Source of the DNA: Flavobacterium sp. TAB 87
GTDB lineage: Bacteria; Bacteroidota; Bacteroidia; Flavobacteriales; Flavobacteriaceae
Direction: 5' to 3'
DNA: 64,000 bases
NCBI RefSeq assembly: GCF_001529295.1
Contig: NZ_LLWK01000034.1
Coordinates: forward strand, 1 to 64,000
Shown: one piece after another, positions 28,057 through 37,290 of the stretch
How the letters are laid out: each line of letters begins with the position of its first letter
How positions within the stretch are numbered: the first letter of the stretch is position 1
The notes under the pieces: model-generated
Databases searched by the model: none
Seen by the model: the letters and a program-made list of their open reading frames with translations, nothing else
What the model was told of the DNA's origin: nothing
Made by a program: the position numbers and the translations under genes

Positions 28057-28587
28057 TTATTTTTTTATTATTTTAAATGTTTTCAAAACTTTATTGTCAA
28101 CAAATACTTGAAGTATGTAAATTGAAGAACTAAATTGATTTAAACTTATTTGAGTATCAGTTTCATCAATCTTGTTCTGCCTTAAAAGTCTTCCTTGCAA
28201 GTCATACAGCTGGTACGATCGTTTTTTATTTTCTAACTCCATTCCTTTCATATTTACATTTACAAAATCTGTGGTCGGATTAGGAAAAACAAGTATTTCG
28301 GTAGTAGTCTCAGTACTATCGGTTGCATCTGAAGTTTCACTTAATTCTTGATGTTGTATACCTTGCGCTACATTATAAATCGATGATACACCGATGTAGG
28401 TATAAAACACTTGCCCAATTGAGTAAGTAACTGTACCAGAGTTACCAATTGCATCAGTGCCACTTGTAATAATGGTATTCATAATATCATTCGCACTTGC
28501 TTTTTTGTTTTGACTAATTCCTTTGTAGGAAATAAATAATAGTATTAGTATGAGTAGGTTAAATAGTTTGGAGTATCGAAAATTCAC
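28057..28587 (-). CDS. small secreted protein with T9SS type A sorting domain
   Basis: This 176-aa protein has an N-terminal signal peptide (about residues 1-25, ending ISQ), a short central region (SGTDAIGNSGTVTYSIGQVF), and a C-terminal sorting domain. The latter begins with VFPNPTTDFVNV and continues with YQLYDLQGRLL, ending in LKTFKIIKK. By family, this domain directs the protein through the type IX secretion system to the cell surface. The middle part resembles the short module often found in such proteins with little else. The start is GTG at 28587, because an in-frame stop lies two codons upstream. It is the first gene of the three-gene secreted operon. Confidence 0.85.
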   Translation of the reverse strand: MNFRYSKLFNLLILILLFISYKGISQNKKASANDIMNTIITSGTDAIGNSGTVTYSIGQVFYTYIGVSSIYNVAQGIQHQELSETSDATDSTETTTEILVFPNPTTDFVNVNMKGMELENKKRSYQLYDLQGRLLRQNKIDETDTQISLNQFSSSIYILQVFVDNKVLKTFKIIKK

Positions 28588-29111
28588 AGTTTAAAAGCCT
28601 TTTATATATTTATCGCGCAAAATTATTGATTTACAAAACAACATCGATGTAATACACGATATATCCGATGAAATGCACAATAATCATTGCTTTAATGATT
28701 ATTTACTTACATCAACTGTGATTTTTTTTAAATTTTTATTATTAAATCCATCTGAATATTTAGATATTATAGTACAAGTACGAATAAATATCTACTAAAA
28801 TTTAAAAATATAACTAGCTGATTTTTATTATGTAACGTATAATTTTTAAATTAATTACACCTACACTAATTTTTATGCTTTTTAGATGATTCTAATTTTG
28901 TGGCCAATCTTATCGAATATGAAGTAGAAGTTTAAATAATAGTTGACAGTATAGAGATTGATAACAAAAAGGGAAGTCGAAAATAAGTACTTAAGTCAGC
29001 ATCATATCAAAAATAAATAGTAGCAATTACAAGGAATAAAAGCAAACGAATTAAGAACAAATTTATCAGGTTATCTAGCTTGAAGAGCTAATTAAAAGAA
29101 TCTTTTTTAAT
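28588..29111. other. intergenic stretch with a possible minus-strand promoter box
   Basis: About 520 bases lack a recognisable gene. On the minus strand TAATTTTG (plus 28618-28625), followed by CGCG, is a good -7 box for the secreted-protein operon, about 30 bases before its GTG start. A -33 TTG at the expected distance was not found. Around 28755-28790 there is a loose inverted repeat (AGATATT with AATATCT) of unknown meaning. Confidence 0.4.
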
Positions 29112-29933
29112 CTAATTTATAATCTTTGTGAATGCGATATTTTGTTTTTGTGATCGTTTCTTTGTTCTATTAAAATAGAACATTAACCCTAACATTACTA
29201 AAAAATAAACAATGCTGAAAGCCCAGTAAGTTTGGATGCCAGCGCCTGGTGCAACAGGAAAAGTAAGACAAGCGGCGTTTAACATAGTCTGAAGAACCCA
29301 AACACAGATACCACTTTTAGTTTGTCCATAAACGACAGCACAAATTCCAGCTGCGCCCATCATATTTATAATTAGCGCCAATATTGGTAAGTCTTCAATT
29401 ACACCAACGTTAAACAAAACTATTGGAGCCCACCATAACCCCCAAACCAATCCAACAATTTGACTAGCGAAGAATATATTCATAAATTTTGAAAGCTGCC
29501 TAACAGCAAAACTAACCCAAACTACCTCACCAACTAAGGCAAATAAGATCATATTTATAACAAATGAAAGACTAGTAATCGCAGAAAAATTTAACTTAAA
29601 AATAGTAAAATCACCACCCAAATAAAATGCCTTCAAGCATAAAGTTAAACATGCAATTGATGATGCAAAAAGCAATGCAAATAAGTACCATCGAACAGGA
29701 ACTTTCCAAATTAACATTGGACTAAATAGATCTTTTAGACCGGTATTTCCCCTCGTAAATTTAACTAAACCCATCAAAAGAAATAAAAGGAGAAAGAAAC
29801 GACCGTGTATGTAAATGCGTCCAGGAATAATATGCAATTGCACTCCATAAACAAAAATTGCACTCGTTAACGGAGCACAGATTAAAAATATCCAAATTTC
29901 AAAGGTCCTTACAAAAACACGTAATCTATCCAT
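29112..29933 (-). CDS. CPBP-like membrane protein with apparently lost protease residues
   Basis: This 273-aa protein has about eight hydrophobic segments. One region (about residues 131-168, LVGEVVWVSFAVRQLSKF followed by IVGLVWGLWWAPI) aligns with the CPBP/Abi protease core, whose usual form is GEE-x-x-WRGF-x-L then WALWH-x-P. Here the first glutamate of the pair is G, the arginine is V and the histidine is W. The metal-binding and catalytic set therefore appears lost, while the fold is kept. CPBP proteins act in prenyl-protein cleavage, peptide maturation or immunity. This one may be a non-proteolytic membrane partner. It is divergent from the PKS-NRPS operon, 613 bases away, so a link to the product (for example self-protection) is possible but unproven. 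Confidence 0.6.
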   Translation of the reverse strand: MDRLRVFVRTFEIWIFLICAPLTSAIFVYGVQLHIIPGRIYIHGRFFLLLFLLMGLVKFTRGNTGLKDLFSPMLIWKVPVRWYLFALLFASSIACLTLCLKAFYLGGDFTIFKLNFSAITSLSFVINMILFALVGEVVWVSFAVRQLSKFMNIFFASQIVGLVWGLWWAPIVLFNVGVIEDLPILALIINMMGAAGICAVVYGQTKSGICVWVLQTMLNAACLTFPVAPGAGIQTYWAFSIVYFLVMLGLMFYFNRTKKRSQKQNIAFTKIIN

Positions 29934-30546
29934 ATCTAATTCATTATTAGTAGTTTGTAAAAATAGTTTGCTAATGTAAAAAAGAATTTCTTACAAATTA
30001 ATTAAAATTTAAAATAAAAAAGACTTATGAGTTTTACAAAGCTTACTAAAGCGTCTCGAGTTAAGTTTCGCTGTAAAAAAGTGACATACTAAGCAATCTA
30101 GTATTAAAATCAACAATTTATTTTTCGAAATTTATGATTTTGAGGATCAAAAGAAAATTTGATTTATAAATAATTTAAGGGAATAGTGATTCTTGCTTAA
30201 AAAAAATTTATAAGAAAGACTAACCTTAAAAAGCTGGAATTTTAAAACATTTTAGACCACTAGTATGTCAAAAATAGTAATCAAAAATGCTATTCATCGA
30301 TAATAATGGCTTTATAAAGGAATTGTAAGTATAGTTTGAATTTTTTTACTTTTTTTGGGTAAGTTATTAAATCCTAATTAATTAATATTTACAAATTTTA
30401 TTAAAAAAAATAATTTAAGACAGGGGTTTTAATACAGTTAATTTTTATAAAAAACTATATAGCAACACTTTACAATATACGTGTGATTAAAAAAAAAAAA
30501 CGATTTATTGCACAGTATCCGCAAATCTAATTTCAATACCATTAAA
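29934..30546. other. divergent region upstream of the PKS-NRPS operon
   Basis: About 610 AT-rich bases must hold the promoter for the PKS-NRPS operon and that of the CPBP-like gene. No exact TAnnTTTG with a correctly spaced TTG was found for either direction. The nearest plus-strand element is TATAGTTTG at about 30331. A run of twelve A residues ends just before a TTG codon at 30508 that is in frame with the first synthase; the ATG at 30547 is the preferred start. Confidence 0.4.
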
Positions 30547-33500
30547 ATGAATAATCCTAACACCAACAATTCAAACAATAAAATAATTGGAGCTGTAATG
30601 CCGTATCCTAAAAGTACGCTGCATGAGCTTTTTGATGTTAGAGCCAAAATGTTTCCACATTCAATTGCACTTGAGTTTAATGATATAAAAGTTAGTTATG
30701 GTGAATTACAAAAAAAGATTAACCAAATGGCAAACTACCTTTGGTCTCAAGGTCTCAGACCTGGACAAATAGTTGCTGTATCATTAGATAGATCTCCCGA
30801 TTTAATTGCTTCGCTATTTGCTATTTTGCAATGTGGCGCTTCTTACGTTCCTATTGATGTGTTGTATCCTGATGTAAGAATACATTTGATGATTGAAGAT
30901 TCTGCTGCTTCATTTTATATCAGTTCGAACTTAAAAACAAGTCTTGAAAATAAAATAGTTTGTTTTTCAATTTCGGAAATACTAACTGCAATCGTTAACC
31001 ATCCAACACAACCCTTACCTCACAAAATAGCAACTGACAGCGCTGCATTTATAATTTACACATCGGGGTCTACTGGAAAACCAAAAGGAGTACAAGTGGC
31101 TCACTGCAATGTAATAAATCTTCTCTATTCTATGGCTCAAGCTCCAGGAATAACAGAGAACGATAAAATATTTTCGGTGACAACAATTTCATTTGATGCT
31201 ATGGTGATGGAGATTTATCTTCCTTTACTTTTTGGAGCTTGCGTAGTTTTAGTTGACGAAGAAACAAGAAGGGATGGACAAACTTTACTTAAAAAAGCCG
31301 TTTCAGACAAAATCACAATAATGTGGGGTACGCCAAGTATTTGGCAAATTCTAATAGACTCTGGTTGGGAAAAACCGCTACACCTTAAAGCATTAATTGG
31401 TGGTGAACCTGTACCATTGCCTTTGGCACATAAATTACTTTCGCTTTGCAGTGAATTGTGGAATATTTATGGACCTACAGAAACAACAGTTTGTTGTATA
31501 CTTACTCAAATTACCATCAATGACAATACAATAAACATTGGAAAACCCATAGCCAATACTCAAATTTATTTACTAGATACGCAAAGAATGCCTGTAAATG
31601 AAGGAGAAGTAGGAGAAATTGTTATAGCTGGAGATGGCGTCTCGTTAGGATATTTAAACAAACCTGACCTTACGAACGAAAGATTTGTGCATAATGTTTT
31701 TCAAAATGATCCAAATCGTAAAATGTATCTTTCTGGTGATTTAGGAAAAGTTTTGCCAAATGGACAAATTCAATGCTTGGGAAGAATTGATCAACAAGTA
31801 AAAGTTAGCGGACATCGTATTGAATTAGGCGAAATCGAATCTGTACTAAATAATCTTCAAGAGATTAAAAGAGCAACCGTCGTTGTCAGTACTCACATCG
31901 GAGGAGAGCCTAGCTTAGTGGCTTACTTACAATCGGCAGACCATCGTCAAGAAACTAAAAGCATTCGCGATAAGCTTGAAGAAATACTTCCTGAATTTAT
32001 GGTTCCAAAGTTTTTTATGTGGGTTACTGACTTTCCTATCACAACAAATGGAAAAATAGATACGAAAAATTTACCAGTCCCAGAATATATACGACCAAGT
32101 TGTGCACCACTTTTAAGAAAGCCAACAACGAAACTAGAGAAGGAAATTGCTAAAGTTTGGAGCGATCACTTACAAGTACCTCTGATAGGCATAGACGACA
32201 ACTTCTTTGAAATGGGAGGAACATCGCTTTTAACACAACGAGTGGTGAGCGTGCTTAAAGAAAGGCTAGATTTGAAAATGTCAGTTACCACTATCTATCA
32301 ATATGCAACGATAGCAAGACTTTGCGAATTTTTAGAATTAAACAAAAAATTGAATAGTTCGCTCAATGGCACAAAATTCACATCAAGTATACAATCAGGA
32401 GATGTTGCCATTATAGGAATGGCAGGTAGGTTTCCTGGAGCACAAACAATAAATGAATTATGGAATGTTTTAAAAGAAGGCAGAGAAACAATCTCTTTTT
32501 TTAAACCTGAAGAAATTGATTATAGCATTGCGGAAGAGCTGGTCAATGATCCTCTTTATGTCGCAGCTCGTGGTATTATTCCGTCGGCAAATACATTCGA
32601 TGCTGCTTTTTTTGGAATAAATCCAAAACTAGCTGAAGTAATGGATCCTCAGATCCGTTTATTCTTAGAAATTGCATGGGAAGCTCTTGAGCAAACGGGC
32701 TATTTACCTAAATATTATACTGGTAGTATAGGCGTTTATGCAGGTACTGGAACAAATACGTATTATAAAAAAAATATTTTACCTAACAAAGAAATAGTAG
32801 ATAGCATAGGTTATCTCTTGGCTGAAACTGTTAATGAGAAAGATTACATTTCTTCAAGAACTTCCTATCATCTAAACTTAAAAGGTCCTGCTGTCAGTAT
32901 TCATTCTGGTTGTTCTACCTCTCTACTTGCCATTGCAGAAGCTGTGCAAGCAATTAGAAGTGGCCAATGTGATATTGCACTTGCTGGTGGTTCAAGTGTT
33001 ACTGCACCCATTTTTAGTGGACATTTGTATCAAGAAGGATCAATGTTGAGTCCAGACGGACATTGCCGCTCTTTTGACGAATCAGGAAAAGGAACCGTAT
33101 TTAGTGACGGAGCTGGAGTCGTACTTCTCAAAAAATTAGATGCTGCGCAAAAAGAGGGTGATACGATATATGGAATCATTAAAGGAATAGGAATTACCAA
33201 TGACGGTGGCAATAAAGGCAGTTTTACTGCGCCAAGCACAGAAGGACAAGCTGTTGCTATTAAAAAAGCAATTCAAGATGCTCAAATTTCTTCGTCTTCA
33301 ATAAGTTATGTTGAAACACACGGCACTGGAACTCCTGTGGGTGATCCTATAGAACTCGAAGGACTTAAAATAGGTTTTGGAAAACATACTAAAAATAATT
33401 TTTGCGCCATTGGATCGATAAAAAGTAATATGGGTCATTTAACCGCTGCTGCCGGTGTAGCTGGATTGATAAAAACAATCTTAGCAATGAATCATAAATT

Positions 33501-36500
33501 AATTCCGCCATCTTTAGGTTTTGAAAAGCCAAATCCGATTATAGATTTTAAAAACAGTCCGTTTTATGTCAATTCAAAATTAAGTAAATGGGAGTCGGAT
33601 GCGCCATTAAGAGCTGGAGTTAGCTCCTTTGGTGTGGGCGGTACTAATGTACATCTTGTTGTAGAAGAATATCCGATCGAACAAAAAAATTCTAGTTCAA
33701 GCCGACCACTCCAATTATTGATGTGGTCAGCCAAATCAGAAGACAGTCTGAAAGGTTATGAAAATGAACTAGGCAACTTTCTTAATGCAGCACCTAACTT
33801 ATCTTTGGCAGATGTTGCTTACACTTTAAATAAAACACGAGATTCCTTTAGTCATCGCAGTTTTATTTTAGCAAGTGACTGCGTTTCCGCTAGCGCCGAA
33901 TTACTTGCTACGGAAAAGAAACATAGTAAAAATTTAATTTTAAAAGTTGCACCTAATGAAGTAGTATTTCTTTTTCCCGGTCAAGGATCGCAGTTTTCAA
34001 AAATGGGCTGGAATCTTTATCAAAATGAAATCATTTATAAAGAAGCTGTAGATACGTGTGCAGAGATTTTAATAGAAGAATTAAAAGTAGACATTCGCAA
34101 AATTTTATATCCGGAAATAGTTACTCCAGAAACAGAGGCAAAATTAAAAGACACTCGTTTCACACAACCTGCCTTATTTGTAACTGAATATGCCTTATCA
34201 CAACTGTGGCTAAGTTGGGGAATTAAGCCAACTGCATTGTGTGGCCACAGTATTGGTGAATTCGTCGCCGCGCACTTAGCGGGGGTTTTTAGTTTAAAAG
34301 ATGCTTTGCATCTAATTGCAATTAGAGGTCGAATGGTAGGAGATTTACCAGGCGGAAGCATGTTGTCTGTTCGTCTAACCGAAGATAAATTAAAAAATAT
34401 TCTTCCAGGAACGCTATCTGTAGCTGCCATAAACTCTAATCAATTGTGCGTCGTAGCGGGTGAAGATCAACATGTAAAACAATTTAGCCAATCGTTAGAC
34501 GTTTTAGAAGTTCCTAATAAAATTCTACTTACCAGTCATGCATTTCACTCTAGCATGATGAATCCTATTTTAGCTATTTTCGAAGCAGAAGTGAAAAAGA
34601 TTACGCTTAACACTCCTTCATTACCAATAGTTTCTACCGTTACTGGTTTATATCTTACCGATGATGAAGCTATAAATCCTCAATATTGGTCCAATCACTT
34701 GCGAAGCACGGTTCGATTTGCAACTGCCACAACTACTCTATTACAATTAGAAAATCCGATTTTCTTAGAAGTGGGACCTGGCCAAACCTTGACGACCTTA
34801 ATCAAACAACAAGGAAATGGTACAGTCGTTTCTGGACTTTTGAGTTTAACGCAAACTGAAAGTCAAGAAAATAATTACAACACCATACTTAATTCTCTAG
34901 GAAAGTTATGGCTTAGAGGAATCGAACCTGATTGGGACACTTTTTATACCGATCAAACAAGACAAAAACTAGCATTACCTAGTTATGTTTTTGACCGTAA
35001 GCATTGTTGGATAAATCCGATAAATTTTCAAGCCAGAAATTCAATAACGCATATAAGTACTGCTCAAAATTCAACTAGTATTCAAAATGACAGCAAGCCT
35101 ATGAGAAAAACTACTATCCTCAGCAAAATTTCTTCAATTATAAATGAAACCTCAGGTATAGAATATTCAACTGACGCTTCTTTAAAAAGTTTTCTTGATC
35201 TAGGATTGGATTCTTTGACATTAACTCAACTTGCAATAAGTTTAAAGAAAGATTTCAAACTTCCTATAACGTTTCGTCAACTTAATGAAGAATATAGTTC
35301 ACCATCTCTTTTAGCAGAATACCTTGATCATAACCTGCCAGAGCAAGAGTATAACAAAACTATTCAAACTCAATCAGTATCAAACTCAATTGCTAGCACT
35401 ACTCCAATTGTAAATACTGTTCCCATTATTTCGAATAATAATAATAATAATAATAATACGACTTTAGTGTTGATCGCACAGCAACTTCAATTATTAGGCA
35501 AGCAAATGGAACTGCTGCAAGTTAATAATACCGAAGTAGTTCATCAAAAATTGCAACACGAAGAACTACATTCCGTCATAAAAAATACACCTGAAGATTT
35601 AAGAACCGCGGAAGAACGTGTAGAACATCAAAAGCCCTTTGGAGCATCTCCAAAAATTGAAAAAAAAGTAAACGAAATGAGTTATTCTCAAAAGGAATTT
35701 CTCACTGAACTAATTTCAAACTACACTAAAAAAACTGGAAGCAGTAAAGCGTACGCTCAAAAGCATAGAAGTACAATGGCAGATCCAAGAGTTGTTTCTG
35801 GGTTTAAACCACTAACAAAAGAAATAGTATATCCTATTGTTATTGAAAAATCTAAAGGAAATCGTCTCTGGGATATTGATGGCAATGAATACATCGACGC
35901 TCTTAACGGGTTCGGGTCTTGTTTTTTTGGTCATCAACCCGATTTTATTAAGGAAGCCCTACACATGCAAGTTGAGAATGGATTTGAAGTAGGACCGCAA
36001 CATCCGTTAGCTGGCGAAGTTTGTGAGTTGATCTGTGAATTCACTAATCAAGAACGTGCCGCACTTTGCAACACAGGATCTGAAGCGGTTTTGGGAGCTA
36101 TGAGAATTGCAAGAACAGTGACAGGTCGATCGTTAATTGTCGCTTTTTCTGGTTCCTATCACGGCATAATAGACGAAGCTTTGGTTCGTGGTTCTAAAAA
36201 ATTAATGACTTTTCCTGCTGCACCGGGAATAATGCCCGAATCGGTTCAGAATATGTTAATATTAGAATATGGAACCACAGAAAGTCTACAAATAATAATT
36301 GAAAGAGCTGATGAATTAGCAGCAATTCTTGTAGAACCAGTGCAAAGCAGAAGACCAGAATTTCAGCCAATCGACTTTTTAAATAAAGTAAGAGAACTAA
36401 CAATCAGAGCTGATATTCCATTGATTTTTGATGAGATCATTACCGGTTTCCGAATGCATCCAGGCGGAGCCCAAGCTTTATTCAATATTCAAGCTGACAT

Positions 36501-37188
36501 TGCTACCTATGGTAAAGTAATTGGTGGCGGTCTTTCCATTGGTGCCATTGCTGGGAAACGAAAATACATGGATGCGCTAGACGGCGGCCATTGGCAGTAT
36601 GGTGATGACTCTATCCCAGAAGTGGGCGTTACGTATTTTGCGGGCACTTTTGTTCGCCATCCATTAGCACTTGCAGCTTCGAAAGCCGCCCTACTCCATC
36701 TTAAAAAACAAGGGCCAGCTTTGCAAAAAAAACTTAATGAAATGACCAATCGTTTAGCATTTGAATTAAATGAAGAATTTAAAAACAAAGATTTACCAAT
36801 GATTATCAATCATTTTGGTTCACTCTGGAGACTTAAATTAAACGACGAAGTACTGTATGGAGAGTTATTATTCACTTTACTTCGAGAAAACGGCATTCAT
36901 ATCTGGGATGGCTTTCCATGTTTTCTAACAGAAGTTTATACTGAAGAAGATCTAATAAAAATTATACATACGTTTAAAGTATGTATTGAAAAAATGGTTG
37001 CCGCTGGATTTTTTAGTAGTACTAAATCTGACAATTCAACTTCAATAATAGCTAACGAAAAAAATTGTGGCATCATTAATAAACCTCCAGTTGCTGGCGC
37101 AAAATTGGGACGTGATAAAAAAGGAAATCCCGCTTGGTTTGTAGCAGATTCTAATAAAATTGGTGAATATGTAAAAATTGATTTATAG
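30547..37188 (+). CDS. hybrid NRPS-PKS: A-T-KS-AT-ACP-aminotransferase
   Basis: This 2213-aa assembly-line protein has these domains in order. A starting adenylation domain is at about residues 24-515 (YTSGSTGKPKG, NIYGPTE, GHRIELGE, NGKI with the catalytic Lys). A carrier follows (GGTSL, Ser ~560). A ketosynthase spans about 619-1045, with Cys ~789 in HSGCSTS, ETHGTGT and NMGHL. An acyltransferase follows (Ser ~1235 in GHSIGE; HAFHS indicates malonyl-CoA). ACP comes next (LGLDSL, Ser ~1556). Last is a class III PLP aminotransferase at about 1745-2155 (DEIITGFR, Lys ~1990 in YGKVIGGG). No condensation, ketoreductase or release domain is present. It should load an amino acid, extend it by two carbons and aminate the beta-keto group. 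The tail GAKLGRDKKGNPAWFV is typical of aminotransferase modules that hand over to a separate C domain. By-eye A-domain code: DAMWIGIVCK, suggesting a hydrophobic residue. Confidence 0.93.
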   Translation: MNNPNTNNSNNKIIGAVMPYPKSTLHELFDVRAKMFPHSIALEFNDIKVSYGELQKKINQMANYLWSQGLRPGQIVAVSLDRSPDLIASLFAILQCGASYVPIDVLYPDVRIHLMIEDSAASFYISSNLKTSLENKIVCFSISEILTAIVNHPTQPLPHKIATDSAAFIIYTSGSTGKPKGVQVAHCNVINLLYSMAQAPGITENDKIFSVTTISFDAMVMEIYLPLLFGACVVLVDEETRRDGQTLLKKAVSDKITIMWGTPSIWQILIDSGWEKPLHLKALIGGEPVPLPLAHKLLSLCSELWNIYGPTETTVCCILTQITINDNTINIGKPIANTQIYLLDTQRMPVNEGEVGEIVIAGDGVSLGYLNKPDLTNERFVHNVFQNDPNRKMYLSGDLGKVLPNGQIQCLGRIDQQVKVSGHRIELGEIESVLNNLQEIKRATVVVSTHIGGEPSLVAYLQSADHRQETKSIRDKLEEILPEFMVPKFFMWVTDFPITTNGKIDTKNLPVPEYIRPSCAPLLRKPTTKLEKEIAKVWSDHLQVPLIGIDDNFFEMGGTSLLTQRVVSVLKERLDLKMSVTTIYQYATIARLCEFLELNKKLNSSLNGTKFTSSIQSGDVAIIGMAGRFPGAQTINELWNVLKEGRETISFFKPEEIDYSIAEELVNDPLYVAARGIIPSANTFDAAFFGINPKLAEVMDPQIRLFLEIAWEALEQTGYLPKYYTGSIGVYAGTGTNTYYKKNILPNKEIVDSIGYLLAETVNEKDYISSRTSYHLNLKGPAVSIHSGCSTSLLAIAEAVQAIRSGQCDIALAGGSSVTAPIFSGHLYQEGSMLSPDGHCRSFDESGKGTVFSDGAGVVLLKKLDAAQKEGDTIYGIIKGIGITNDGGNKGSFTAPSTEGQAVAIKKAIQDAQISSSSISYVETHGTGTPVGDPIELEGLKIGFGKHTKNNFCAIGSIKSNMGHLTAAAGVAGLIKTILAMNHKLIPPSLGFEKPNPIIDFKNSPFYVNSKLSKWESDAPLRAGVSSFGVGGTNVHLVVEEYPIEQKNSSSSRPLQLLMWSAKSEDSLKGYENELGNFLNAAPNLSLADVAYTLNKTRDSFSHRSFILASDCVSASAELLATEKKHSKNLILKVAPNEVVFLFPGQGSQFSKMGWNLYQNEIIYKEAVDTCAEILIEELKVDIRKILYPEIVTPETEAKLKDTRFTQPALFVTEYALSQLWLSWGIKPTALCGHSIGEFVAAHLAGVFSLKDALHLIAIRGRMVGDLPGGSMLSVRLTEDKLKNILPGTLSVAAINSNQLCVVAGEDQHVKQFSQSLDVLEVPNKILLTSHAFHSSMMNPILAIFEAEVKKITLNTPSLPIVSTVTGLYLTDDEAINPQYWSNHLRSTVRFATATTTLLQLENPIFLEVGPGQTLTTLIKQQGNGTVVSGLLSLTQTESQENNYNTILNSLGKLWLRGIEPDWDTFYTDQTRQKLALPSYVFDRKHCWINPINFQARNSITHISTAQNSTSIQNDSKPMRKTTILSKISSIINETSGIEYSTDASLKSFLDLGLDSLTLTQLAISLKKDFKLPITFRQLNEEYSSPSLLAEYLDHNLPEQEYNKTIQTQSVSNSIASTTPIVNTVPIISNNNNNNNNTTLVLIAQQLQLLGKQMELLQVNNTEVVHQKLQHEELHSVIKNTPEDLRTAEERVEHQKPFGASPKIEKKVNEMSYSQKEFLTELISNYTKKTGSSKAYAQKHRSTMADPRVVSGFKPLTKEIVYPIVIEKSKGNRLWDIDGNEYIDALNGFGSCFFGHQPDFIKEALHMQVENGFEVGPQHPLAGEVCELICEFTNQERAALCNTGSEAVLGAMRIARTVTGRSLIVAFSGSYHGIIDEALVRGSKKLMTFPAAPGIMPESVQNMLILEYGTTESLQIIIERADELAAILVEPVQSRRPEFQPIDFLNKVRELTIRADIPLIFDEIITGFRMHPGGAQALFNIQADIATYGKVIGGGLSIGAIAGKRKYMDALDGGHWQYGDDSIPEVGVTYFAGTFVRHPLALAASKAALLHLKKQGPALQKKLNEMTNRLAFELNEEFKNKDLPMIINHFGSLWRLKLNDEVLYGELLFTLLRENGIHIWDGFPCFLTEVYTEEDLIKIIHTFKVCIEKMVAAGFFSSTKSDNSTSIIANEKNCGIINKPPVAGAKLGRDKKGNPAWFVADSNKIGEYVKIDL
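35434..35457 (+). repeat. (AAT)8 triplet run coding a poly-Asn linker
   Basis: Eight AAT codons in a row encode eight asparagines in the linker between the ACP and aminotransferase domains of the hybrid synthase. As a triplet run, changes in length keep the frame and would only alter the linker. The surrounding residues (Ser, Thr, Ile, Asn, Gln) fit a flexible linker. Confidence 0.9.
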
Positions 37189-37290
37189 CTCTTACCATTA
37201 AGATGCTTACCATAAATAAACTGTGAAGTAAAAAAATGAGAGTGAAATCTTAATCATACATCATTTTAAAAATAAAATAGTTAACGTACT

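Noticed and set aside
30508..30546. TTG start giving 13 extra residues on the hybrid synthase
   Set aside because: The TTG follows a poly-A run with no supporting signal; the ATG at 30547 precedes all conserved sequence.
34035..34430. 131-codon minus-strand frame inside the synthase gene
   Set aside because: It is the reverse of the acyltransferase domain coding sequence, which is intact on the plus strand.
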